Shown here: positions 1 to 7,581 of the stretch, piece after piece
Position numbering within the stretch: position 1 is the stretch's first letter
Layout of the letters: each line of letters starts with the position of its first letter
From: JBEIUO01 sp964549785
Lineage (GTDB): Bacteria > Planctomycetota > Phycisphaerae > Phycisphaerales > UBA1924
Reading direction: 5' to 3'
Assembly: GCA_964549785.1 (NCBI GenBank)
Contig: CAZJXA010000035.1
Span: 1-20,777 of the forward strand
Length of the DNA stretch: 20,777 nucleotides
The notes under the pieces: model-generated
Databases searched by the model: none
Told to the model about the DNA's origin: nothing
The model's input: the letters and a program-made list of their open reading frames with translations, nothing else
Translations under genes and position numbers: made by a program

Positions 1-99
1 GGGGAATCCGCTGACCCTCCACGCCCGCCGAAGCCCGAGCAATCGAAGCAAAGTGAAGCCCCGCGTGCCGCGCGACCGGCGTGTTCTACCGTTCCGGCC
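1..99. other. Upstream region of the nitrilase gene
   Basis: No coding region can be supported in these 99 bases. Only a TACCGT box just before the first ATG is notable, and it is listed separately. Confidence 0.4.
87..92 (+). promoter_or_regulatory. Possible -10 box (TACCGT) of a leaderless transcript
   Basis: TACCGT lies 7 nt before the ATG at 100, and there is no Shine-Dalgarno sequence in front of that ATG. The identical hexamer at the identical distance precedes the ATG of the lipoprotein gene at 1904. If it is a -10 element, transcription would start at or near the start codon. No convincing -35 is visible. Confidence 0.35.
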
Positions 100-924
100 A
101 TGAAGCGAGCGCACCTCGTCCAGATCGACAGCGTGTGGGAAGATCGCAGCGCCAACCTGCGCAAAGCGGGTGCTTTGATCCGCGACGCAGGCGTCACCCC
201 GGGAGACTTCGTCTGCCTGCCCGAGATGTTCGACACCGGTTTCTCCACCCACACCGCGGTCACGGCCGATCGGGCTGGCGAAACCCGTCGCTGGGTGCAG
301 GGGGTGGCACGCGAACTCGGGTGCTGGGTCCAAGCCGGAACCACCGTGTCCGCCGAAGGCTCGGCGTGTTTTAACGCGGCCCTTGTTGCCACTCCCACGG
401 GCGAGATCGCGGCCGAGTATCACAAGACCCATCTCTTTCCAACAGAGGTCGGACCGTTGATCGCGGGTCATGGCGCGATGGTGGTGGACATCGGCGATAC
501 GCCGGGCGCGCGGGTTCTGGCCCCGATTATTTGCTACGACCTTAGATTCCCGGAGTTGTTCGGCGACAGCCTCCGCTTCGGCGCGAACCTCTACTGCGTG
601 AGTGCCTGCTGGCCGAAGGTACGCCTGCACCATTGGCGAGCACTCCTGATCGCGCGGGCAATCGAGAACCAGGCCATCGTGCTGGGCGTGACACGTTGTG
701 GGCACGAGCCGACGACGGAATGCGCGGGGGGCTCCATCGCGGTAGGGCCCAGGGGCGACGTGCTGGGCGAATTGCAATCGGACGAGGGAGTGCTAAGCGT
801 GGAACTGCCGTGGGACGATGTGGCCGGGTGGCGGCGAGCGTTCCCGGCCTGGAAAAGCCGGAGACAAGCGGCGGGCGATTATTTACCCCAACCGCGGTAT
901 GCCACCCAACAACCCGGGCCGTGA
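100..924 (+). CDS. Carbon-nitrogen hydrolase (nitrilase superfamily, omega-amidase-like)
   Basis: A 274-residue protein of the nitrilase superfamily. The Glu-Lys-Cys catalytic triad is visible: E42 in PEMFDTGF, K109 in YHKTHLFP and C145 in IICYDLRFPELF. Length and motifs match the omega-amidase / YafV branch, which hydrolyses the amide of 2-oxoglutaramate-type products of transamination. No signal peptide is seen, so it should be cytoplasmic. The start at 100 is the first ATG before the conserved N-terminal strand; it has no Shine-Dalgarno sequence but has a TACCGT box 7 nt upstream. It converges with the lipoprotein gene across an 11-bp gap, with no terminator between them. The superfamily is certain; the substrate is inferred and another amide or nitrile is possible. 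Confidence 0.88.
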   Translation: MKRAHLVQIDSVWEDRSANLRKAGALIRDAGVTPGDFVCLPEMFDTGFSTHTAVTADRAGETRRWVQGVARELGCWVQAGTTVSAEGSACFNAALVATPTGEIAAEYHKTHLFPTEVGPLIAGHGAMVVDIGDTPGARVLAPIICYDLRFPELFGDSLRFGANLYCVSACWPKVRLHHWRALLIARAIENQAIVLGVTRCGHEPTTECAGGSIAVGPRGDVLGELQSDEGVLSVELPWDDVAGWRRAFPAWKSRRQAAGDYLPQPRYATQQPGP

Positions 925-935
925 TTCTTCGATAA

Positions 936-1904
936 TCACTTGCCGCGCGTCTCCCAAGCCCACCTGAGGCTTTCGTCAAACACCGTCACGCGGCTGCCCG
1001 CGAGCAGCCGATTCGCGAGCGCATCCATAGCCACCCGCTCTTTGCGAAGACGGATACGGCTCTCCAGTTCGGCGTTGCTGATCCCGGAATCCGCCGCGCC
1101 CAGACGCTGCTCGACGAACGCGATCGCCGAGGCCCCGTCCAGCGCAACGACGGGTGTAATCGAGCCCGGGGGGGTGTCCCGCAGAGCCTGTTGGAGCGGC
1201 AGTGGCACTGCGGGGTCCTGCCAACTCACCGATTCCAGCAGGCCCCCGTCGGCGGCGCTGGGGTCGATCGAACGGGATCTGGCGACGGCCGCGAATTCCG
1301 CAGCGATGTCGCCCCCTCCGCTCAGCCGCATCCGCAACTGTTCCGCTTCGCGTGCACTCCGCAACACAATCAGCCGGGCGCGCACGCGGTCGCCGAAATT
1401 CACATCGCGCGAGAGCCGCAGTTCGTCGGCCGTTACCGTGACTTCCGCCGCCACGAGCCGCCGCATCGCCGCGTTCCGTCGCAGCAAGGCGTCGAACCGC
1501 GCTGGGCCCAGTCCCCGGTCGATCCGCGACTGCTCCAACTGTTCAAGGGCTTGGGACTCGGTGAAACCCGTCTCGCCGCGGATCAGGGCCAGCGAGGCGT
1601 TGCGCTCGCGCTCCACCTCCGTTCGCTCGATGGTGGAGAGCGGAACCCCGAGTTCCTTGCCGAGAGCGGCGTCCAACACAATTTCCTCCAAGACCGCGGC
1701 CCCGGCGGCCTCTGCCAAATAAGGCTGCAGGTCGGCCGATTGAATGGACTGCCCGGCCACGATGGCCAGCGGGCGGCCGGTCCCGCCGCCGACGGCCCGG
1801 GGCCTCGTTTCCCCCGGTCGGCTTGCGGCTCCAGGTTTGACGGAATCACAGCCGGTGACCATGGCCCAGCATCCGAGGACCGCCACCGAATGCCTTAACT
1901 TCAT
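936..1904 (-). CDS. Lipoprotein with a parvulin-like (PpiC/SurA-type) domain
   Basis: A 322-residue protein that begins with a lipoprotein signal: basic MKLRH, a hydrophobic stretch and the lipobox VTGC with C19 as the likely lipidated residue. A Gly/Pro/Arg-rich linker follows (about 20-45), then a helical SurA-like N-domain (about 55-165) and a parvulin-like domain (about 175-266: ARLIVLRSAREAEQL, SIDPSAADGGLLESV, PPGSITPVVALDGASAIAFVEQRL). Parvulins are peptidyl-prolyl isomerases or chaperones of envelope proteins; here a membrane-anchored periplasmic folding factor is inferred. The parvulin domain is degenerate and may act only as a chaperone. The ATG at 1904 has no Shine-Dalgarno sequence but has TACCGT 7 nt upstream. 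The gene is divergent from the pseudopilin gene and convergent with the nitrilase gene. Confidence 0.75.
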   Translation of the reverse strand: MKLRHSVAVLGCWAMVTGCDSVKPGAASRPGETRPRAVGGGTGRPLAIVAGQSIQSADLQPYLAEAAGAAVLEEIVLDAALGKELGVPLSTIERTEVERERNASLALIRGETGFTESQALEQLEQSRIDRGLGPARFDALLRRNAAMRRLVAAEVTVTADELRLSRDVNFGDRVRARLIVLRSAREAEQLRMRLSGGGDIAAEFAAVARSRSIDPSAADGGLLESVSWQDPAVPLPLQQALRDTPPGSITPVVALDGASAIAFVEQRLGAADSGISNAELESRIRLRKERVAMDALANRLLAGSRVTVFDESLRWAWETRGK

Positions 1905-1911
1905 AGTGGCA

Positions 1912-1917
1912 ACGGTA
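1912..1917 (-). promoter_or_regulatory. Possible -10 box (TACCGT) of a leaderless transcript
   Basis: Read on the minus strand, TACCGT is followed by 7 nt (TGCCACT) and then the ATG at 1904. This matches the box before the nitrilase gene in sequence and spacing. There is no Shine-Dalgarno sequence between box and ATG. Confidence 0.35.
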
Positions 1918-2108
1918 GCGGTTCACGGAAGACGTGCGTTCCGGACCAGAATCGCGGGGCGGGAAACGAACCGCAGAGTGCTCACCACCGAACTTTGTGC
2001 GCGATTTTTAAAAAACCGCGGGAATCCAAGGATTATCAGGGTGCGTTCTGGAAACCGTGTGGCCTTTTCAGTCGAATGGTCACTGGAGGTTCCCGCTCAT
2101 TCCTTTTC

Positions 2109-2117
2109 TGGTATGAT
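2109..2117 (+). promoter_or_regulatory. Extended -10 promoter candidate (TGG-TATGAT)
   Basis: TGG followed by TATGAT matches the extended -10 pattern, and the hexamer matches the sigma-70 -10 consensus at five of six positions. No good -35 is seen 16-18 bp upstream, which is usual for extended -10 promoters. Transcription would start near 2124 and give a leader of about 250 nt before the pseudopilin ATG. Confidence 0.4.
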
Positions 2118-2171
2118 GGGGCCCTTGCGGATTCGTGGCCCCTACGGATAGGTGGTTCCCGCCTCCGGGAA
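2118..2171 (+). promoter_or_regulatory. Two stem-loops in the pseudopilin leader
   Basis: GGGGCC (2118-2123) can pair with GGCCCC (2137-2142). Just downstream TTCCCG (2156-2161) pairs perfectly with CGGGAA (2166-2171) around a 4-nt loop. They fall just after the upstream promoter candidate and would be at or near the 5' end of that transcript. Function unknown. Confidence 0.3.
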
Positions 2172-2275
2172 GGCAATTCCCCTCAGACCGGGCCTTTGCG
2201 GGTTGGGGGTGTTCGCGTCGGACGTCTTCGTCTTTCGTGAAGGGTCGGATTTTTCTCGACTCGCCCCCCGAAGTC

Positions 2276-2284
2276 TGGTATCCT
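2276..2284 (+). promoter_or_regulatory. Second extended -10 candidate (TGG-TATCCT)
   Basis: TGG followed by TATCCT repeats the TCTGGTAT core of the upstream candidate. A weak -35 (TCGACT, 2256-2261, four of six consensus positions) lies 17 bp before it. Transcription from here would begin near 2291 and give a leader of about 85 nt. Confidence 0.3.
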
Positions 2285-2325
2285 GTGCCGTAGGTGGCGT
2301 GCGTCCCGTTCTGGTGACAGTGCGC

Positions 2326-2358
2326 TTGGTGTTTTTCACCAAACCGCATTCGCGGTTT
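2326..2358 (+). promoter_or_regulatory. Back-to-back hairpins before the pseudopilin ribosome binding site
   Basis: TTGGTG (2326-2331) pairs with CACCAA (2337-2342) around a TTTTT loop. AAACCGC (2341-2347) pairs perfectly with GCGGTTT (2352-2358) around ATTC. The two stems share bases 2341-2342 and so could compete at their junction. The second ends 5 nt before the GGAGG ribosome binding site, close enough to affect ribosome access or mRNA stability. Confidence 0.45.
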
Positions 2359-2363
2359 AAAAT

Positions 2364-2368
2364 GGAGG
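2364..2368 (+). promoter_or_regulatory. Ribosome binding site of the pseudopilin gene (GGAGG)
   Basis: A perfect GGAGG, 7 nt before the ATG at 2376. It decides the start in favour of 2376 over the in-frame ATG at 2400. Confidence 0.7.
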
Positions 2369-2375
2369 CCCCAAA

Positions 2376-3521
2376 ATGGTGGTCCAACTGGCTCGTAGAA
2401 TGCTTCGTCGCAATCGTTCCAATAAAGCAAACGCGTTTACCCTGATTGAATTGCTGGTGGTCATCGCGATCATCGCACTTCTGATCGGGATTTTACTGCC
2501 AGCTCTGGGTAAAGCCCGGGCCACGGGCCGAACCGCGATCTGTCTGTCTAATCTGAAGCAGTTGTTGACGGCGTCGGCGAGTTACGCTTCGGAGTTCAAG
2601 GACCGGCAGTTCTCGTTTACTATTCAGGGTAGCCGCGACGCTGGTTATTATGGCCAACTTATGCCCGACGGCGAGGGTGGCCCCAATTCGGACCTTCGGG
2701 GGATCGCCGCAGCCAGTGACCTTCGCGCCGCCACTGCCCAGGCCATCTACATCTTGCGGACGCGCGGTGATCGTTACACGATGCCGATTCCGGACGCTTG
2801 GATTCCGCACGTGCTGTACAATCATCTCGTCCTTCAGGATTACATGGCGGCACGTCTGCCGGAAAAGACAGTCGCTTGTGCCGAGGACAGAGTGCGTCTG
2901 AACTGGCAGACCGATCCGCGGGCTTTCGACGCGGGCGCGCTGGGGCCTTATCCGTTGGGCGCGGGAACGGGCGAAAGCGATCAGTCGCGCTGGCCGTACA
3001 GTTCGACGTACGAGACGGTTCCCGCTTCATATTCTCCCGATCGCGGCGATTCCCAACCCACCGTCATCCAAGGGGGCACTCATCGAACGTACGGGTCGAG
3101 TGGCGACCTTAATGGCGTTCTCGGCAAACGTCGATACGCCGACGTCGGGTTTCCTTCTCAGAAGGCGTATCTGTACGATTCGTCGGCCCGTCACGGCTAC
3201 AAGACACCGCAGTGGTACGCGTACCCGGACTCGAAAGTCACCATCGGCTTTTATGATGCCTCCGTCCGCCTGAAAACCACCGGACCGGTCCAAGCTGGCG
3301 CGGGCAATAATAACCCGGCCGACGCCAACGAAGGCTTCAGGCCAGCCCTGCCTCTGAACCCCTTCCCAACCCAGTACACCTATGAGCCCGAGGCGTGGGA
3401 ATCGCCTCTCCGAGGCGGCGGCTTTGCGCCGGCGGCGACCTTCGTCGGGTTCTACCGCTGGACTCGCGGCGGCCTGCAAGGTGTGGACTTCGACGGCAAG
3501 GAATTCAAGTTCACGAACTGA
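2376..3521 (+). CDS. Type II secretion-type pseudopilin (prepilin N-terminal cleavage protein)
   Basis: A 381-residue protein with a basic leader (residues 1-20, RRMLRRNRSNK), a class III cleavage site after A20, mature N-terminus FTLIELLVV with Glu at +5, and one hydrophobic helix (about 21-44) ending in LLPALGKAR. CLSNLKQL (about 57-64) follows. The large globular part ends in FYDASVRLKTTG and FYRWTRGGLQGVDFDGKEF, a style common in the many planctomycete pseudopilins. Such proteins are cut by prepilin peptidase and built into a pilus-like fibre or the type II secretion apparatus at the inner membrane. Ala rather than Gly at -1 is tolerated and common in this group. It stands alone, with its own structured leader and a strong terminator. 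The specific role is unknown. Confidence 0.87.
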   Translation: MVVQLARRMLRRNRSNKANAFTLIELLVVIAIIALLIGILLPALGKARATGRTAICLSNLKQLLTASASYASEFKDRQFSFTIQGSRDAGYYGQLMPDGEGGPNSDLRGIAAASDLRAATAQAIYILRTRGDRYTMPIPDAWIPHVLYNHLVLQDYMAARLPEKTVACAEDRVRLNWQTDPRAFDAGALGPYPLGAGTGESDQSRWPYSSTYETVPASYSPDRGDSQPTVIQGGTHRTYGSSGDLNGVLGKRRYADVGFPSQKAYLYDSSARHGYKTPQWYAYPDSKVTIGFYDASVRLKTTGPVQAGAGNNNPADANEGFRPALPLNPFPTQYTYEPEAWESPLRGGGFAPAATFVGFYRWTRGGLQGVDFDGKEFKFTN

Positions 3522-3560
3522 ACCTCTCGAATTTTCAGCAGATTCTTGAAACGTTTTTCG

Positions 3561-3594
3561 CAAGGCTTCCCTGATCGGGGGAGCCTTGTTTTTT
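3561..3594 (+). terminator. Intrinsic terminator after the pseudopilin gene
   Basis: CAAGGCTTCCC (3561-3571) pairs with GGGGAGCCTTG (3578-3588), an 11-bp stem with one T-G wobble and a 6-nt loop, followed by six T residues (3589-3594). It lies 39 bp after the stop codon. The opposite strand lacks a T tract after the stem, so it acts on the plus strand only. Confidence 0.9.
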
Positions 3595-3729
3595 CTAGAC
3601 GCCGGGAACGCCCGTGGCCGCGCAGGTGTTGAAGGCGCGATACCGCCACTGCCGAGAGTGTTGAAGAGCCATCTCAGCGGCTGCTCCGACCCCGACGCTC
3701 CGCTGCGCTGGCCGCGGAACCCGCACCGG

Positions 3730-5760
3730 TCACAGACCGCTGGTGAACGACGTTGTGGCCGGGCGTACGGAGTCGAAAGAATCGGCGCGTGTGCGGGCCC
3801 GAAGGGCGGCGAGTTTTTCGAGATATTCCATCACGACAATCACGAAGGTGGCGTGGCTCCAGGTCAGAGGGCTGACGCTCATCGGGTGCCCGGAGTACGG
3901 GTGGAATTGCTCGGCGAGCACTCCCGACGTCTCGGCCCGCTCGACCGTCCACTCCAGCAGTTTCATGGCTTCGTCCAGCTCATGAACAGTCTGGGCTTTG
4001 GCGATCGTGTACTGGGCCTGCCAGAGCGTGCAGATGACCCAAGGGTTGCCCGGCACCTCGCCGATATTGTGTCGCTCGACTTGGTGGTAGTAATCGTGTT
4101 CGTACCGGGCGCAGCCTCCGACGGCGGTTTTGACCCAGAGCCGTTCGCGGAGTGCCCGCATCTCGGCCTCGACTTTGGGATCATCGATATCAAGCCCGCC
4201 GAAGGCGAAGATGGCAAAGTTGGCGGAGTCGGCGGTCATGTCCTGCCGGTATCCGCCCCCCGGAAGCGGGGTGATCATCCGCGCAAAACGCCCGTGCTCC
4301 GGGCTCCACATGTGCTTGAGCATGGCGGCTCGCATCCGGTGGGCACCCTCCCGGAAGGATGAAGCACGGTCTGGCTCGCCGAAATCGGTGGCGAAGGCCG
4401 CGGCGGCGTCGAGGGCGCCGATGGTCGCGGCGACGGTGAAGGTGTGGACGCCCCGGCGTTCTTCCCACAGATCCCAGGAGGGATTGGGGAGGCCGTTGGT
4501 ATCGCGATACTTCAGGATCCACTCCGCGGGGTGCGCAATCAAGGGGGAGTAAAGTGGCTTGATAAACTCAACATCCTTGAACGTGGCGAAGTGGCGGCGG
4601 AGCGCCCACATGACCAGCGACGTTTCGTCCTGCTGGATGGGCAGAATGCGCTGGCCTTCGAGCATCCATGGGTGCCAGGAACTGGCGAGTTCGGCGTTCG
4701 GGGTGTACTTGTGAAGGAAATAGCCGTCGGGGTTGATCGCCCGGGCGCAGTAGCGGAAAAAGTTACGGGAGAGTTCTGACTGGCCGGTCAGGATGAGGGA
4801 ATAGGCGACGAGGGCTCCGTCGCGGGGCCAGCAGTATGAATAGTGGTCTCCGCCAAACGCCTGAATGTCGGAATCGTTGGCGGCGATGATGGCCCCGCCG
4901 TTATCGATCTGGGTGCGGAGCACGAGTTGGGATCGGTTGAAAAGGTCCATGACGCCCTCGGGCATCCCGGCGAGATCGATCTGCCCTTTGGAAACCCAGA
5001 GCCGCCAGTACGACTCGGTGCGGGCGATGAGTCGGTCGGGCCACTTGTGCAGGATGCGGCGGTTCAGATCCCGCACTTCGTGGTAACTTTTGCCGCACGC
5101 GAGCCAGCTGGTGACGTGGGCGGTGCCGCCCGCGGGAACCTGAAGATTGAACCCGATGGTGGCGTCGACCGAACCTTGGCTGATGGCGTTGCGGCCGAGC
5201 TGGCCGTCTTCCGCGTCGCGCCAGGTTCCCTCGGCCCCGCCCAGGCGTTTAGTGCCGATCGCCCAGTTGTCGATGCCGCACTTATTCTCGTCGCAGGCGT
5301 TGAACAGGAAGTACGCATCGTCTTTGTAGACAACGACGGAACTGGTGGCGGGGTCGTAGTTGGCGGTGTCGCCGACGGGGGTGCCGCGGATACTGAGATC
5401 CCAGTGGCTGAACAGGCGGACGTCGCGTTCTTTCCCGAGCAGGTCGCGGACGATGGAGCGGCGGAAATAGACCGGCTCGTGGAAATCGACCGCGTCGTTA
5501 CAGGTGATTTCGAGGCCGAGGGTGTCGTGGGTGAGGACGACCTCGGTGACGAGGGTGTCTTTTCGATACGCCAGATGGCGCGTCCAGCCAACATCTTCGA
5601 TCCAGGCAAACTTGCCGTCCACCCAGACGCCGAATCGCTGGAGATGACCCTCGGTGTGGTTGTAGCGGCCCACATGTGGGTAGTAGATATCGCGTACGCG
5701 ATAGAAGCGGTCGAAGGTGACGAGGAGGTCGCCGTTGCCGACTGGGATATCGCGGGCCAT
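3730..5760 (-). CDS. Glycoside hydrolase family 15 protein (glucoamylase-type)
   Basis: A 676-residue GH15 enzyme. The N-terminal beta-sandwich domain (about 1-255; GNGDLLVTFDRFYRVRDIYYPHVGRYNH) precedes the (alpha/alpha)6 catalytic barrel (about 265-655). Visible motifs are YCWPRDG (309-315, glucose-binding subsite), WDLWEER (429-435, general acid Glu) and LAEQFHPYSG (615-624, general base E617). Family members release glucose from the non-reducing ends of starch, glycogen, malto-oligosaccharides or dextran; a few act on trehalose. No signal peptide is seen, so cytoplasmic glycogen or maltodextrin breakdown is inferred. The ATG at 5760 starts directly at the family's conserved N-terminus, but the C-rich sequence upstream holds no Shine-Dalgarno. 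It follows the fliN-like gene on the same strand after 83 bp. Family certain, substrate open. Confidence 0.92.
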   Translation of the reverse strand: MARDIPVGNGDLLVTFDRFYRVRDIYYPHVGRYNHTEGHLQRFGVWVDGKFAWIEDVGWTRHLAYRKDTLVTEVVLTHDTLGLEITCNDAVDFHEPVYFRRSIVRDLLGKERDVRLFSHWDLSIRGTPVGDTANYDPATSSVVVYKDDAYFLFNACDENKCGIDNWAIGTKRLGGAEGTWRDAEDGQLGRNAISQGSVDATIGFNLQVPAGGTAHVTSWLACGKSYHEVRDLNRRILHKWPDRLIARTESYWRLWVSKGQIDLAGMPEGVMDLFNRSQLVLRTQIDNGGAIIAANDSDIQAFGGDHYSYCWPRDGALVAYSLILTGQSELSRNFFRYCARAINPDGYFLHKYTPNAELASSWHPWMLEGQRILPIQQDETSLVMWALRRHFATFKDVEFIKPLYSPLIAHPAEWILKYRDTNGLPNPSWDLWEERRGVHTFTVAATIGALDAAAAFATDFGEPDRASSFREGAHRMRAAMLKHMWSPEHGRFARMITPLPGGGYRQDMTADSANFAIFAFGGLDIDDPKVEAEMRALRERLWVKTAVGGCARYEHDYYHQVERHNIGEVPGNPWVICTLWQAQYTIAKAQTVHELDEAMKLLEWTVERAETSGVLAEQFHPYSGHPMSVSPLTWSHATFVIVVMEYLEKLAALRARTRADSFDSVRPATTSFTSGL

Positions 5761-5835
5761 AGGGAGAGGGTGGGGGGGAAAACTTCAAATAGCAAATGGC
5801 GCGACAGGATTCAGGACTTACGACGTTGATTGTGG

Positions 5836-5862
5836 CACGCTCGTCACGTGCCGTCGAGCGTG
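5836..5862 (-). promoter_or_regulatory. Stem-loop at the end of the FliN-like gene
   Basis: CACGCTCG (5836-5843) and CGAGCGTG (5855-5862) are perfect inverted copies around an 11-nt loop that contains the palindrome CACGTG. The FliN-like stop codon (5844-5846) sits in the loop. No T tract follows, so it is not a standard terminator; it may be an mRNA processing or stability element, or chance. Confidence 0.25.
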
Positions 5863-6182
5863 GGTTCCGCGGGATTGTCAAGAACATTCGCGGGACGGGC
5901 GAGGTCTTCCGAACGTTTGGCCATATCGCCGACGAACGTCAGCCGGATTCCGAAATTCTCACCGACCTTCACGGCCTGCCCGCAGCCGACATGCTTATTG
6001 CCGACAAAGATGTCAAGATCGGCCTCGGCATTCTTCGGGAGTTCGATGATCGCCCCCGGCATCAGCGAGACCACGTCGCGGACAGACATTTTTCGTTCGC
6101 CCATCCGCACGATCACTGGGACCTGAAGCCCGAGGATTTGGCTGAGGTTGTGCGAGGCGGGATGGGGGAACGGGGGAATCAC
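5844..6182 (-). CDS. FliN-like (SpoA/C-ring domain) protein
   Basis: The conserved part is a single SpoA domain as in FliN: LQVPVIVRMGERKMSVRDVVSLMPGAIIELPK, then NKHVGCGQAVKVGENFGIRLTFVGD (about residues 19-86 of 112). FliN proteins form the flagellar motor switch (C-ring) and bind FliM and CheY-type partners. The start is uncertain. The GTG at 6182 fits usual FliN length and codon use; the GTG at 6227 (127 aa) is possible. The ATG at 6320 has a GGAG 7 nt upstream but would overlap the start of the divergent ygfZ-like gene and use poor codons. No other flagellar gene is in the window, so a stand-alone motor component or a type III secretion or other use cannot be told apart. GH15 lies 83 bp downstream on the same strand. 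Confidence 0.78.
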   Translation of the reverse strand: MIPPFPHPASHNLSQILGLQVPVIVRMGERKMSVRDVVSLMPGAIIELPKNAEADLDIFVGNKHVGCGQAVKVGENFGIRLTFVGDMAKRSEDLARPANVLDNPAEPTLDGT

Positions 6183-6294
6183 GATCGCTCTATCGGCTTC
6201 CCGGGGGGAGGGAGCGGTGCAAATCACGAAAAAAGGATCATCCCGGCGCGGCGGGCGCGTTGCGGGCGATCCACCTCCGCTAGGGCGGCGGTTT

Positions 6295-6303
6295 TGGTAC
6301 GAT
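6295..6303 (+). promoter_or_regulatory. Extended -10 candidate (TGG-TACGAT) next to the ygfZ-like start
   Basis: TGG plus TACGAT ends 6 nt before the ATG at 6310. A promoter here would start transcription at the ATG itself. No Shine-Dalgarno is present. It resembles the TACCGT boxes before the nitrilase and lipoprotein genes. Confidence 0.4.
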
Positions 6304-6309
6304 TCCTTC

Positions 6310-7551
6310 ATGGCCCGCATCAGCCCGCTCCGACGTCGCCACCAGGAAGCCGAGGCTTCGCTCGTCTCGTACGGCCCCGCCGACCACGCCGACGGCACGG
6401 TGGAACTCGTTGAAACCTACGGAGAACTCGAACTTGAGTACGCGGCCCTCCGCAAGCACTGTGTCCTGTTGGACCAGCCGAACCGCGCCGTGTTGGAGGT
6501 GGTCGGCCGCGACCGTCTCGCGTTCCTCAACAACATGCTGACTCAGGACCTGCGGGACATGGGGCCGCACCGCGTCCGACGTGCATTCTGGCTCAACAAG
6601 AAGGGCCGCATCGATTCCGACGTCCGCGTCATCGACCTTCCGAATCGAACGCTCCTTGACGTCGATATTCACGCGGCCGACCGGACGCTTAAGACGTTGA
6701 ACGCCCACATCATCGCCGACGACGTGACCATCAGTCCGAGGACCGAACAGACGCACCGGTTCGCTCTGCACGGACCCACCGGTTTGGAACTGCTGAAGTT
6801 CGCGGCGGAACTCACCACCGGCGCGGACGCTTCGGGCCCGCTCTTTGACCAATTCGAACCGGGCACGGCCACGGTCATCCGCGTGGCGGGGCACGAAGTG
6901 GTCGTCTTTCGGGAAGATTGCACCGGGGAGCCGGGCCTCGAACTCATCGCGCCCGCGGCCGGGGCCGCCGAAATTTATGAGAAACTCCTCGCGATGGGCC
7001 GCCTGCCTGACGGGGATGAGGGCGACAGCGTGGCGTCGGATCGCACGCTAGCCAGCCGCGTCCGCCTCCGCCCGGCCGGCTGGCACGCCTTCAACATCGC
7101 CCGCATCGAAGAGGGCACTCCACTCTTCAATATTGACTTCGGCACCGATAGCCAACCGGGCGAATCGGGCGTTCTCGACGACCGCGTGAGTTTCAAGAAA
7201 GGTTGCTACCCCGGGCAGGAGATTGTCGCCCGCATCGCCCATCGCGGCCACCCTAAGCAGCGACTCGTGGCGATCAAATTTGAATCGGTTCAACTCGATT
7301 CCGACGAGCCCTCGCGCCAACCGGTCACCGGGTCGCAACTCCACCCTTCCGAAGTTTCCGAAGCGGTTGGAGTTGTGACGAGTTCCACCTTCAGCCCGAT
7401 GCTGGGAGCGACCCCGATCGCGTTCGGACAGGTGAAGTGGAACTACATCGTCCCCGGGACAGTGCTTATCGCCATGACCGAGGGTGGGCCGGTTCGCGGC
7501 GTGGTGCAGCCGACGCTCCGTTTCTGGTCAAGGACGCCGCGCCCGGACTGA
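6310..7551 (+). CDS. ygfZ: YgfZ/GcvT-domain folate-binding protein
   Basis: A 413-residue protein of the GcvT-like fold. The YgfZ signature KGCYPGQE is at 297-304, preceded by the folate-fold core (VLEVVGRDRLAFLNNMLTQDL, about 61-81) and followed by a C-terminal barrel (about 315-400). YgfZ and mitochondrial CAF17/IBA57 bind tetrahydrofolate and help make or repair the Fe-S clusters of certain enzymes, with the signature Cys (C299 here) being functionally important. The frame is open further upstream to 6148, but the ATG at 6310 begins the conserved protein and has a -10-like box 6 nt before it. It converges with ribD over 30 bp with no visible terminator. The Fe-S enzyme MqnC, encoded further on, is a conceivable client, but that is inference. 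A glycine-cleavage T-protein is less likely because the YgfZ signature is intact. Confidence 0.86.
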   Translation: MARISPLRRRHQEAEASLVSYGPADHADGTVELVETYGELELEYAALRKHCVLLDQPNRAVLEVVGRDRLAFLNNMLTQDLRDMGPHRVRRAFWLNKKGRIDSDVRVIDLPNRTLLDVDIHAADRTLKTLNAHIIADDVTISPRTEQTHRFALHGPTGLELLKFAAELTTGADASGPLFDQFEPGTATVIRVAGHEVVVFREDCTGEPGLELIAPAAGAAEIYEKLLAMGRLPDGDEGDSVASDRTLASRVRLRPAGWHAFNIARIEEGTPLFNIDFGTDSQPGESGVLDDRVSFKKGCYPGQEIVARIAHRGHPKQRLVAIKFESVQLDSDEPSRQPVTGSQLHPSEVSEAVGVVTSSTFSPMLGATPIAFGQVKWNYIVPGTVLIAMTEGGPVRGVVQPTLRFWSRTPRPD

Positions 7552-7581
7552 ACGGCGTGCCAAAGGGTGCCAAGGGGGTGC

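Larger units (their letters stand above)
1905..2375. other. 471-bp divergent intergenic region and pseudopilin leader
   Basis: Lies between the lipoprotein gene (-) and the pseudopilin gene (+). It holds a TACCGT box for the minus gene at 1912-1917, two extended -10 candidates for the plus gene (2109-2117 and 2276-2284) and at least four short perfect inverted repeats. No open reading frame here has a recognisable protein, and no known riboswitch consensus was recognised by eye. Confidence 0.6.

Noticed and set aside
1995..2240. 81-codon open frame in the pseudopilin leader
   Set aside because: Unrecognisable protein without Shine-Dalgarno or codon bias; it spans the promoter candidate and hairpins.
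3561..3594. Bidirectional terminator shared by the pseudopilin and GH15 genes
   Set aside because: Only the plus strand has a T tract after the stem; on the minus strand the stem is followed by CGAAAAACG.
4843..5829. 328-codon open frame opposite the GH15 gene
   Set aside because: A mirror of a GC-rich coding region; low-complexity Val/Gly/Ala/Asp content and no family, while GH15 on the other strand has intact catalytic motifs.
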